A stretch of DNA of 64,000 bases from Aliidiomarina sedimenti (GCF_003986955.1 NZ_PIPN01000007.1:1-64000), one strand, 5' to 3'. Counted from the stretch's first letter, positions 1-6,814 are shown. Notes: generated by a model not told the origin, from the sequence alone. Numbers and translations: made by a program.

Positions 1-151
1 CGTTGACTTCCATACCAGCGTATTTACTGCGCCAGTTGTAAAAAGTGCCATTGGATATGCCTAGGCGACGGCAAATGTCCTCGACCTTGGCTCCAGCCTC
101 GTGCTCTTTGATGGCCTTGATGATTTGTTCTTCGCTGTAACGTTTTTTCAT
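1..151 (-). CDS. IS3-family transposase OrfA, N-terminal part
   Basis: The first 50 codons are visible, starting MKKRYSEEQIIKAIKE. They form the helix-turn-helix DNA-binding region typical of the IS3-family OrfA protein: E-x-Q-I-I near residue 8, then a recognition helix with SNGTFYNWRSKY-GGME-like spacing (here KYAGME) at about residues 33-48. OrfA binds the element ends. In the family it is joined to the DDE catalytic OrfB by programmed -1 frameshifting, but OrfB is beyond the left edge. The ATG lies 74 bases inside the element end. Whether the element is complete cannot be told here. Confidence 0.8.
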   Translation of the reverse strand, partial: MKKRYSEEQIIKAIKEHEAGAKVEDICRRLGISNGTFYNWRSKYAGMEVN

Positions 152-225
152 TTTGAGATCTCCACTTGACCCATTTTAATGGAAATCTCATCGATGTCAT
201 GGTTCTATTCGTGGGGGAGAGGTCA
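1..225 (-). mobile_element. IS3-family insertion sequence, 5' end only
   Basis: Read on the minus strand, the element starts with TGACCTCTCCCCCACG at 225, a terminus of the type seen in IS3-family elements of the IS51/IS407 kind. The start of an OrfA gene follows about 75 bases later. The rest of the element lies outside the window to the left, so the far inverted repeat and the target duplication cannot be seen. The boundary at 225/226 is supported because the open reading frame of a neighbouring integron cassette (start at 262) runs straight into it. Family assignment is good; subgroup is inference. Confidence 0.75.
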
Positions 226-262
226 TGGCCATGAATTCCTTATAGAGTGCTTGCTTGGGCAT
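226..262 (-). pseudogene. start of an integron-cassette gene cut by the IS
   Basis: On the minus strand, directly beyond the attC site at 279-353, an AGGAA ribosome binding site (268-272) precedes ATG at 262-260. The frame begins MPKQALYKEFMA and then enters the IS terminus at 225. The arrangement attC, ribosome binding site, ATG is the same as in the four cassettes to the right, so this is most simply the first 12 codons of a fifth cassette gene interrupted by the IS. Its remainder should lie on the other side of the IS, outside the window. Function unknown. Confidence 0.5.
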
Positions 263-278
263 ATTTATTCCTATTTAG

Positions 279-353
279 GTCTAACGCCGCGAGAGAGGCG
301 AACATAGCGAGTCCAGCAGCCGAAGACTGCGTATTGCAGAGCCTCGCTAGCAC
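279..353 (-). other. integron attC site 1 (cassette of the 88-residue protein)
   Basis: Read on the minus strand, the site ends in the core GTTAGAC (285-279), matching GTTRRRY, and starts near GTGCTAGC (353-346), a degenerate partner of RYYYAAC. The arms GCTAGCGAGGC and GCGGCGTTAGAC are imperfectly complementary. It begins just after the stop codon at 357-359, as expected for an attC at the 3' end of its cassette. It is the least regular of the four sites. Confidence 0.6.
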
Positions 354-356
354 ATA

Positions 357-623
357 TCACGATATTTTGTGTGCAAATAGGTCTAGGCTATTTAAACATT
401 TCTTTACTAACTCATCGCAATCTGATTGTTTGATGTCACCAGAAATCGAAACGAGGTCACCCTCTTTATTGATAGCGATATTATCTTCAAAGTAATGAGC
501 AATATCTTCAAAAAAGCACCTTACACGTTCTTCCGCTTCTTCTGGCGATAGTTCTTCACGCGAGGGACTTGAGTGAGTTTGGCCATCAAATTTATAATAC
601 GGTTTGTATTTAAATGTGCTCAT
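357..623 (-). CDS. hypothetical protein, integron cassette 1
   Basis: An 88-residue acidic, soluble protein starting MSTFKYKPYYKF. I do not recognise a family. The middle is rich in Glu (SPSREELSPEEAEERV, about residues 19-34), followed by a predicted helix and a short beta-like stretch, with no signal peptide or membrane span. The start at 623 is chosen over upstream codons because AAAGGAAA sits 5-10 bases before it and because anything further upstream lies inside the attC site at 638-708. The gene fills its cassette wall to wall, and its base composition is more AT-rich than the core genome to the right. Function unknown; many cassette genes are of this kind. Confidence 0.7.
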   Translation of the reverse strand: MSTFKYKPYYKFDGQTHSSPSREELSPEEAEERVRCFFEDIAHYFEDNIAINKEGDLVSISGDIKQSDCDELVKKCLNSLDLFAHKIS

Positions 624-637
624 GCATTTTCCTTTCG

Positions 638-708
638 TGCTAACATCTGGCTTTGCTTCGTTCCGGAGCGGCAGAGCAGGTACGTCAGGCAACAGCCAAT
701 TGTTAGAT
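638..708 (-). other. integron attC site 2 (cassette of the TIR protein)
   Basis: On the minus strand the site runs from core ATCTAAC (708-702, fits RYYYAAC) to core GTTAGCA (644-638, one mismatch to GTTRRRY). The arms CTAACAATTGGC and GCCAGATGTTAG are nearly complementary, giving the folded-arm symmetry of attC. It lies between the stop codon of the TIR gene (713) and the ribosome binding site of the next cassette gene (start 623). Confidence 0.8.
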
Positions 709-712
709 CCCT

Positions 713-1597
713 TTACTCTTCAGGCCACTCAACGCTTTTGTTCGTGCCAAGAGGGCAAAAAACACCTTGGGCATTTGTTTTGAAGTATCGATCGCTGAGC
801 TCTTCGATGCAGTCGAGGAAACCTTTGATATGTTCTGGTTTGGATCTGCCTTTTCGATTTACCTGTAGAATGAAGTCCAAAAGCTGAGAACCAGACCCAA
901 TTTGATCCAGATGTATCTCATAGGGTGATGTTTCGCCAAGCCAGATGGTTATAGTTTTGTTGCTCTCGCTGTAACTGACGTGCTTGTGGTTGAGCTTATC
1001 GAGTAATCTGTTACCAGAGTCAAAGCTCCTATATTCGTGTTTCCTAACAAGTCTCAAAACTTCCTCAAGAAGATCTCTGTCCGATCGAATTTCTTCAGTT
1101 TCGTCCTTTGAATAATCCTCGAGAATAATCTTTTCAACCGCTTGCTCTAGGTCAGGCCACCACTTCTCGAAAATGTTGTCCAAGTTCTTTTCATTAATTC
1201 TATTGTCTCCAAGAGCATCATTTATTGCCGCAATAAGAGTCTTCATTTCATCCTTCGAAAAGGCAGTTGCTTGAAACTGGACCAAAGGGCCCGACAGGTC
1301 AGTCGGTTTTAGATCGAGGAGTATCGGACACACGTGAGAAAATCCGACGTTTTTCGATAAAGCGCCAGCTTCGAACAAAATCCACGGAGCATTTAGGTTC
1401 TCTCGAGTAACCAATATGACGCCAAAATGCGAGACATTCAGCTTTCCAGCTATATCATTGGACCAACGTTGTCCTTTATCAATGTCTTTAGGAGTGTAGT
1501 AAGGCGTAACAGCTTGAATCACGCTAGGAAGCCAATCTCTCAACACCTCTGCTGCTTTTCTACTCTTGTCTCCAGACCAACTTATAAAAACATCCAT
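713..1597 (-). CDS. TIR-domain protein, integron cassette 2
   Basis: A 294-residue protein with an N-terminal TIR domain (about residues 1-140) that opens MDVFISWSGDKSRKAAEVL. The motif WILFEAGALSK places a glutamate at residue 76 where NAD-cleaving bacterial TIR domains carry their catalytic Glu. The remaining ~150 residues hold an acidic helical linker (about 175-205) and a C-terminal region I cannot name. Bacterial TIR proteins commonly cleave NAD+ or make cyclic-ADP-ribose signals in phage defence, as in Thoeris; there is no ThsA-type partner here, so a stand-alone effector is the simplest reading (inference). The start at 1597 has an AGAAGG ribosome binding site; an upstream in-frame start at 1645 would overlap the attC site. 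No signal peptide or membrane span. Confidence 0.85.
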   Translation of the reverse strand: MDVFISWSGDKSRKAAEVLRDWLPSVIQAVTPYYTPKDIDKGQRWSNDIAGKLNVSHFGVILVTRENLNAPWILFEAGALSKNVGFSHVCPILLDLKPTDLSGPLVQFQATAFSKDEMKTLIAAINDALGDNRINEKNLDNIFEKWWPDLEQAVEKIILEDYSKDETEEIRSDRDLLEEVLRLVRKHEYRSFDSGNRLLDKLNHKHVSYSESNKTITIWLGETSPYEIHLDQIGSGSQLLDFILQVNRKGRSKPEHIKGFLDCIEELSDRYFKTNAQGVFCPLGTNKSVEWPEE

Positions 1598-1629
1598 GCG
1601 AAAACCTTCTACGAATTTAAGAATCGTTG

Positions 1630-1720
1630 CTCTAACGCAGCGCACAGCGGAGCGGGCCCTTGTAGCGCAGCGGAAAGGGCATCCGGCGCCGAAGGCGCGA
1701 ACTGCTGCGCTTGGTTATGT
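1630..1720 (-). other. integron attC site 3 (cassette of the 90-residue membrane protein)
   Basis: On the minus strand the site runs from core ACATAAC (1720-1714) to core GTTAGAG (1636-1630). The outer arms AACCAAGCGCAGCA and GCGCTGCGTTA are complementary with an offset base, a hallmark of attC. A second internal stem (CGCGCCTTCGGCGCC) lies in the 91-base site. It starts two bases after the stop codon of the next cassette gene (1723-1725). Confidence 0.8.
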
Positions 1721-1722
1721 GT

Positions 1723-1995
1723 TTAATTGGCAACAAGGTAAGTTACTAGAACGCCCGTGGCCGCAACAATTAAGGCGCCAACTCCTAGTATCCAATTCTT
1801 TTGGCTTTTACGTCTTTCATATTCAAACATAAGCCATTTATATGGGGAGCCGTCGTCGTAACCTACGAATTGTGATTCACGTATAGCATTAACGAGACGA
1901 CTAGTTTTTATCTTGCTTATAGTTTTATGATTTCTAGACCCAAGATTTACATAGACGTCTTGGGCATCTTCACTAAGTCCATCCCACTCAGCCAT
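1723..1995 (-). CDS. small tail-anchored membrane protein, integron cassette 3
   Basis: A 90-residue protein starting MAEWDGLSEDAQDVYVNL. The first ~67 residues are charged and soluble. Residues ~69-88 (WILGVGALIVAATGVLVTYL) form one hydrophobic membrane span close to the C-terminus, so the protein is probably tail-anchored with its body in the cytoplasm. The motif YDDGSPYKWLMFEYERRKS lies just before the span. I do not recognise a family. The start has an AGGAG ribosome binding site six bases upstream, and the whole gene lies between attC 3 and attC 4. Function unknown. Confidence 0.72.
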   Translation of the reverse strand: MAEWDGLSEDAQDVYVNLGSRNHKTISKIKTSRLVNAIRESQFVGYDDGSPYKWLMFEYERRKSQKNWILGVGALIVAATGVLVTYLVAN

Positions 1996-2029
1996 GGAGA
2001 ACTCCTATAAATTCGATTCGTGCGGAAGC

Positions 2030-2101
2030 ACATAACGCCAGCGTAACGGGCCGGTTTGGAGCGCCAGCGGAAAGCCAGTCCCGTTGACGCATTTGTTATA
2101 T
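2030..2101 (-). other. integron attC site 4 (cassette of the 232-residue protein)
   Basis: This is the clearest of the set. On the minus strand it runs from core ATATAAC (2101-2095) to core GTTATGT (2036-2030). Inner arms ATGCGTCAACGGGACTGG and CCGGCCCGTTACGCTGGCG fold back with a small offset, as in typical 70-base attC sites. It overlaps none of the next gene's coding sequence and touches the stop codon at 2102-2104. Confidence 0.88.
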
Positions 2102-2800
2102 CTAGACTTCATCCAAGACCCAGTTTTTTTGCTTCTCAGAAAGCCTAAACTTCTGGCGCGAAAGGTATTGATACTCCATATCAAATATTTTGACTCTAAT
2201 GGTCTCAGAGTTTTTATATGAAATTCTTACGAGGTCGCTATTAATACCTTTATCTATCCAGAGGTCTTCATACTTTTTAACTGATGAATCATAAAAGAAG
2301 CAGAACTTTAATTTTCTCTTCTGTTCACGGCTTTTGCTTGGCAGGAAATTTATCAATGTCACAAAAACGTAAGGAATAAGTTCGGGCACCCCCCCTACAT
2401 AGCCATACACATTCAGGCGCCTTGCCTCTTTCAAAATCGCGATGAATTCCAAGAGGTCTAGATAGGGAACAATCTCACTTAACCTGCTCCAGATACATTC
2501 TATATTAGACCTTACAAATTTACGATTTAGGTTAACGGCATGGGGGTCAATTTGAGCTGCCACCTTCCCTAAATACGGACGGGATGCGGGATCTTTAGTA
2601 GGACAGAATTCACTATCGTTATGATAAAAATGACCATCATCCTTCTTGTGCCCAGCTCTTACCTTCATCTCCCTTTTACAAACGGGGCATCGACCTCCTA
2701 CATAGTCGTTTGTCCGCTGAAATCCATTATCCAATGCTAGCTTAATGTAATCCGGATGAGTAATAAGTGTATTGTCATATGGATGGAGCACTTCGAACAT
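2102..2800 (-). CDS. hypothetical protein with a zinc-ribbon-like motif, integron cassette 4
   Basis: A 232-residue protein with no named family that I recognise. Residues 38-66 contain C38-PV-C41, H57, H60 and C66 in the order C-x2-C-x15-H-x2-H-x5-C, which looks like a metal-binding treble-clef or ribbon of the kind found near the N-terminus of competence-type nucleases and phage proteins. The rest is a mixed helical domain with a basic stretch near residues 154-164. No signal peptide. The start at 2800 has AGGAA eight bases upstream. The sequence is clearly more AT-rich than the core genes to the right, which fits acquisition. A nucleic-acid-linked role is a guess from the zinc motif only. 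Confidence 0.7.
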   Translation of the reverse strand: MFEVLHPYDNTLITHPDYIKLALDNGFQRTNDYVGGRCPVCKREMKVRAGHKKDDGHFYHNDSEFCPTKDPASRPYLGKVAAQIDPHAVNLNRKFVRSNIECIWSRLSEIVPYLDLLEFIAILKEARRLNVYGYVGGVPELIPYVFVTLINFLPSKSREQKRKLKFCFFYDSSVKKYEDLWIDKGINSDLVRISYKNSETIRVKIFDMEYQYLSRQKFRLSEKQKNWVLDEV

Positions 2801-3285
2801 TTATCGTTCCTATATCTGATGGACAGAACATTTTAATAGTGTGCAATCACAACCTATCAAACCGTTTTATCGGCCTGATTTGGAATCAGGTTATTGAAAT
2901 GACAAAGAATTATAACAGAGGAGGCTCTTTCCCTTGGAAAACAAACTGAGCATGCTCGTTTAGCTTGTACGCTTTGCCTCATATCCGTGGCGTCGCTGTT
3001 TATGTTATTGACCTTACAGAAGTTAATTTAACCGGGCAAGTATAAATACGCAGCGATGTGACCATAAACGAGCGGTTGCTTGAGGCGTTTCAGCTACTAA
3101 GCACTGATGACGAGGCTAACGGACTCAGCAAACGACTATAGAGCCACAAGGTCATCTACGCTAAACTCACCCCATGAGGTAAAGTTACTCGAAGCGCAAA
3201 AACCTAACTAGACCCCATACTTGACCTCAGGGTGTGCCGGGGGATTTTGACAAGCCAAAAAAATGACGTAAGCCATTGAAAAGAT
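2801..3285. other. non-coding stretch between the cassette array and tRNA-Ile
   Basis: I find no convincing gene here. Open frames are short and lack ribosome binding sites. One plus-strand frame (about 2947-3172) gives two protein-like pieces broken by stops and may be a decayed gene. A 7-base stem (CCTGATT/AATCAGG) lies at 2874-2890. If the array kept its integrase, intI and attI would be expected here, to the right of cassette 4, but no tyrosine-recombinase sequence is visible. The segment may include the promoter of the leftward cassette genes. Confidence 0.5.
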
Positions 3286-3361
3286 TGGTGGCCCCTCCCA
3301 GATTTGAACTGGGGACCAACCGATTATGAGTCGGGTGCTCTAACCACTGAGCTAAGGGGCC
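3286..3361 (-). tRNA. ileX: tRNA-Ile (CAU anticodon, read as k2C)
   Basis: On the minus strand a 76-base cloverleaf runs from GGCCCCTTAGCTCAGTGG to AGGGGCCACCA, with the CCA end encoded. The seven-base acceptor stem is perfect, the T arm carries GTTCAAATC, and the anticodon loop CTCATAA gives CAU. The sequence matches the E. coli minor tRNA-Ile2 (ileX/ileY) pattern rather than initiator or elongator tRNA-Met. Such tRNAs have C34 changed to lysidine by TilS so that they read AUA. The gene marks the boundary between the cassette region and the core genome. Confidence 0.93.
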
Positions 3362-3537
3362 GTATGCTGTGAAGTTGTGGGCGTGTTGCCGGAACTTCTG
3401 AAGGTAGGTGCTTGAAAACAAGCGGTGGGAGTATAAGGGATGGGCGGCGGCTGGTGCAACTTTTACCTTGTTATTTAACTGTTAATCGGTCACTATTTGT
3501 GCATCGTAGATGTGAAGTTGAAAAACAGGGAGATCTC

Positions 3538-3996
3538 ATGCGCGAACTACCACTGGCTATCCAACGGGCGCTTATCCGCCGCCATGCGCTGACGATACTT
3601 GCCAATACACTGGTTATCGCAGGCCTGGCCTCCTATCCCTGGGCTCCATTACTGATGGGCTTAGGTTTTTCGCTGATGATATATTTCAACTACGGTTCTG
3701 ATTTTGCCATACGTAGTCGGCGCTTACGCAAAGAGCACGGGCTGGGTCAAAGCTACGCCAAGTACGTTGAAAATTTGGTCTCAACGGTCCTCGTCATTGC
3801 TCTTCCAAGCTCTGCCATAGCCTTTTTTGCTGCCGGGCACTGGTTTCAGGTGACAGCCTCAACGGTCGACATACTGTTCTACCCGTCTCTCATAGTGATG
3901 TGCGTTTTATTTGCTGTCATCTTCTACGTACTGCAGTTACCGGCCACTTTTTCAGACCAAACGCTGCGTGAACGTTTCATACGCTCAAGGGCTTAA
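3538..3996 (+). CDS. predicted inner-membrane protein
   Basis: A 152-residue protein starting MRELPLAIQRALIRRH. Two hydrophobic spans lie at about residues 19-52, separated by a short turn, then a basic cytoplasmic loop (IRSRRLRKEHGLGQSYAKY), then two more spans at about 82-105 and 110-138. It has the four-helix layout of a small inner-membrane protein, with no family that I recognise. The start is ATG 3538 with AGGGAG upstream; an upstream in-frame ATG at 3412 has no ribosome binding site and its extension is not membrane-like. It stands alone between the tRNA and a convergent nuclease gene. Confidence 0.7.
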   Translation: MRELPLAIQRALIRRHALTILANTLVIAGLASYPWAPLLMGLGFSLMIYFNYGSDFAIRSRRLRKEHGLGQSYAKYVENLVSTVLVIALPSSAIAFFAAGHWFQVTASTVDILFYPSLIVMCVLFAVIFYVLQLPATFSDQTLRERFIRSRA

Positions 3997-4020
3997 TTCG
4001 AACCACAAACCTCGGTCTAC

Positions 4021-4045
4021 AAAAAAGCCGCTCAAACGAGCGGCT
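4021..4045 (-). terminator. rho-independent terminator of the nuclease gene
   Basis: The stem AGCCGCTC/GAGCGGCT has a four-base loop. On the minus strand it is followed by six U, which suits the leftward nuclease gene ending at 4073. On the plus strand the tail is only TTTG, so termination of the gene ending at 3996 would be weaker. Confidence 0.85.
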
Positions 4046-4072
4046 TTGCTATGTCGGACACTTGTATCACTA

Positions 4073-6814
4073 TCAACACTGCGGGCTGGCTAACCCATAA
4101 TCGAGGCTGCCTGCCTGACCAAAATAGGTGTAGCTGTAATAGTCGGATTCACCCTCATTCTCAGCCATTGCCAGATTAACGTAGCCGGCATCATATAAGG
4201 TGGTCAGCGGGTCTTCCTGCGCATAGGCGTTAAAGTCACCCAAAATCAGATGATTGGCTGTGCCAGCACCTGTCGGATTATCCGCTAACCAACGTGCCAA
4301 TGCCGCGGCTGACAAGGTGCGCCACTGATTCCAGCAGCCCTGCCCGTCGCCCGAATCAGCATCAGGCCCGTTGTCCGACGGGCAGGACCCTTTCGAGCGC
4401 AGGTGTACGTTAACCGCTGTAAAGCGCCCGCCATTGCGGGTGGCGAAACTTTGCGCCAAGGCCGGACGTTGCCGTGAGGTGTCAAAGTCCGGGTCAACGC
4501 TGGAGTCGAGTACGGCGTAGTCGCCAACAGGTTCAACCCGGCGCGAGCGATACACAAACGCATTCTTAATCGCATCGGTGCCCATTTCGCCGGTGGCGAG
4601 GTAGTGCCAGTTGTCGTAAGGGTTGGCGTCATTTAATTCGCTGACCAGTGTGGCCAGGGTGCTGTCATTGGCGTCGTTTTCAACTTCAACCAGTGCCACA
4701 ATGTCAGCGTCCATTGCACTAATGGCTGCCACCAGTTTCGCCAGCTGCCGCTCCAGTTCGCTGCTGGTGTTGGCGCCTCGACATGACAAGTCATTCGGGC
4801 CACAACCTACACCGGGCCCCTGTAAGGTGGTAAACAGGTTTTCGACGTTAAAGCTGGCGATGCGCAGTTGGCTACGGCGTCTTGGCGCTTCGTGACGTGG
4901 GTTGCTGCTGGTTATAAATTCAGGGTCGGTCAATGCACGTACCCGGTACGCGTCGAACGCAAAGCCCATCAGTCCATCAAACCCGGTCTCAAGGGTGTAT
5001 CCCGCCCGAATTGGGTTGCTGGCGGACAGTTCGTTGACACCATCGGCACCAGTCAGAAAGGGTAAACGGTTTGAGCCGCTGCGTGCGTTGTCGATGAGTA
5101 ACCGGTCAAGGTCATTGGCGGCCTGCAGTGCCTGTGCCGGCTCTCCCGGGGCGACCAATTGGGTTGGCTGGTACAGGCGTTGCGAGGAAACCTGGATTTC
5201 ACCAAAACGAACCGCATTGTAGACATCAGTGACCACCAGTTCCTGCGCGGTTTCTACCCACATGCCTTCAAGGGCTTCAAATTCAATCGAGTCAATAACC
5301 GGCAATTCAACCAGTGCCGGGCTGACCTGATCAAGATGATTGCTGGCACAGAGCTCGACATCACTGATCGTACCCAACTGGGTTTCGGAAAACTGCTCGC
5401 TCACCACCCCGGCGACGCGGACAATATCACCGCGATAGACACTGCGGCCAAAGTTGTCGTCATGGATGAAAATACCTTCTGAGGTGAGCGGATTGTTGTC
5501 CTGCTCCGCGTCCGCCGTTTGCAGGAAGAAACCACCTAAGCCGCCATCTTCGGTGCTTTGGAACGAACCAGTCACAACCCCTTCAAGATGCACAAATGCA
5601 TTTTGCAGCGGGCTTTGGAAGCCTTCGCCCTGGACATAGTGAATGGGTGTTGCCGGCGCGCCACAGGCAAATTCGTCCGGCGTATTCAGTTCAACATCGG
5701 CGGTTAGCTCAATGCCGCTAACCCGCCAGGTACCGCAGTCACCATCCTGATAGCTAAAACGCACGGCGATATAGCCGTAGCCTTCGATATCCTGCAGCTG
5801 TTCGAAGCCATCAAACCGCTGAGGAACGTTATTCTGATTAAAGTCATCGCTGTCGATAACGGTGAGCAACTGCCACTGTTCGGGGTCAATCTCGTCCTCA
5901 CCGTCGTAGCTTTCGCTGTAATATATTTCCAGCGGATTATCACCGGGGAAGCCGCGCGCAATATCAAGCGCCAGACGCTCATCAAACTGACGCGAGAAGT
6001 CAAAACGTGGCGATATCAGCCAGTTTTCATTGGACTGGCACTGCCCACCCACATAAGGTGCCAGGCTGATATTGTCGAAGTCGCCGTCCCACTGCCAGCG
6101 TTCGTTGCCACTGACATTGACCTCATACCAACCCTGATTAAAGGGGTCGCTGCTGAAATCGTTGTCATACACGGTAATGCGGTCGGCGTCAGCCGCGTTG
6201 GTTGCACTGACAAGCAGGTTGTCAAAGCGGTTGTTGCCGTTCTGGCTGGATGCACCGTCTAAAGTGATGCGGAAATAGACGTTGGGCTGGTCGTTAAGTG
6301 CTGTGACTGCGGACAGATCATAGTTCTCAACTGACCAAGACGAGCCCAGGGCGCCGGTATCGGTTTCAACCACTGTGTAGTTGCTGCCGTCTACCGACCA
6401 GGCAAACTCTCGACTGTCAAAGCCGGTGGCGGTACCACGCTGGGCCCAGCTTACGTGGATGTCCTGTAATTCAGAGGTGTCCACCTCCATCACCACCGAC
6501 ATGCCGTTGTTGCTGTTACCAGCGCCGCCCTGAGGCGACAGCGACCCGCCAGAGCCAAAGCCCGGCAACGCATTGCTGGTTGAGCCTGAAAAGCTCTGGA
6601 TAAAGCGATAGGCACCGTCCTGCACGTCATCATTGAAGTTGTTCAGGTACAGACTGCCTTCACCGACATCGGCAGGCATAGGAAATGAAGCTGGCGTGAA
6701 TCCGTTACCGCCGTCGACTAATTCGTTGTCATTCTGTGCCCAGTAGGCAATAGGCTGTGACGCGAACGCAGGCGCGCTCAGCGCCAGGGTAGCGACTGTG
6801 AGTAAAACTCTCAT
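4073..6814 (-). CDS. secreted ExeM/NucH-type endonuclease, C-terminus missing
   Basis: A 913-residue protein with signal peptide MRVLLTVATLALSAPAFA. The N-terminal ~350 residues are beta-rich. An OB-fold of the YhcR/ExeM type follows (about 390-480), and then an endonuclease/exonuclease/phosphatase domain from about residue 649, with SFNVENLF, VALVEVEN, VNVHLRSKG and LGDFNAY. Relatives are extracellular DNases used in biofilm turnover and phosphate scavenging. The protein stops at SLDYGLASPQC, where relatives continue with a segment holding the last catalytic His (DWHIN-like) and often a C-terminal membrane anchor. Only 28 bases separate the stop from the terminator stem, and no other frame supplies the missing part, so a deletion is likely and activity is doubtful. 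Start at 6814 is chosen for its GGAGA site and signal peptide. Confidence 0.82.
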   Translation of the reverse strand: MRVLLTVATLALSAPAFASQPIAYWAQNDNELVDGGNGFTPASFPMPADVGEGSLYLNNFNDDVQDGAYRFIQSFSGSTSNALPGFGSGGSLSPQGGAGNSNNGMSVVMEVDTSELQDIHVSWAQRGTATGFDSREFAWSVDGSNYTVVETDTGALGSSWSVENYDLSAVTALNDQPNVYFRITLDGASSQNGNNRFDNLLVSATNAADADRITVYDNDFSSDPFNQGWYEVNVSGNERWQWDGDFDNISLAPYVGGQCQSNENWLISPRFDFSRQFDERLALDIARGFPGDNPLEIYYSESYDGEDEIDPEQWQLLTVIDSDDFNQNNVPQRFDGFEQLQDIEGYGYIAVRFSYQDGDCGTWRVSGIELTADVELNTPDEFACGAPATPIHYVQGEGFQSPLQNAFVHLEGVVTGSFQSTEDGGLGGFFLQTADAEQDNNPLTSEGIFIHDDNFGRSVYRGDIVRVAGVVSEQFSETQLGTISDVELCASNHLDQVSPALVELPVIDSIEFEALEGMWVETAQELVVTDVYNAVRFGEIQVSSQRLYQPTQLVAPGEPAQALQAANDLDRLLIDNARSGSNRLPFLTGADGVNELSASNPIRAGYTLETGFDGLMGFAFDAYRVRALTDPEFITSSNPRHEAPRRRSQLRIASFNVENLFTTLQGPGVGCGPNDLSCRGANTSSELERQLAKLVAAISAMDADIVALVEVENDANDSTLATLVSELNDANPYDNWHYLATGEMGTDAIKNAFVYRSRRVEPVGDYAVLDSSVDPDFDTSRQRPALAQSFATRNGGRFTAVNVHLRSKGSCPSDNGPDADSGDGQGCWNQWRTLSAAALARWLADNPTGAGTANHLILGDFNAYAQEDPLTTLYDAGYVNLAMAENEGESDYYSYTYFGQAGSLDYGLASPQC

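Noticed and set aside
247-495. 82-residue plus-strand open frame at the cassette edge
   Set aside because: It crosses attC site 1 and the antisense of cassette gene 1, has no ribosome binding site and no protein-like pattern.
2874-2890. CCTGATT/AATCAGG hairpin, considered as a fifth attC or a terminator
   Set aside because: Too short, with no GTTRRRY core pair and no U run.
2767-2949. 60-residue plus-strand frame starting inside cassette gene 4, considered as an integrase remnant
   Set aside because: The translated sequence has none of the tyrosine-recombinase boxes (no R..HxxR..Y pattern) and begins antisense to a better gene.
3286-3361. tRNA-Met identity, because the anticodon is CAU
   Set aside because: Acceptor stem and arms match tRNA-Ile2 (lysidine type), not initiator or elongator tRNA-Met.
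3227-3421. 64-residue minus-strand frame over the tRNA gene
   Set aside because: It contains the translated tRNA-Ile; the tRNA explains the sequence.
4021-4075. Frameshift as cause of the shortened ExeM-like nuclease
   Set aside because: None of the other frames between the stop codon and the terminator encodes the missing tail, so deletion fits better.
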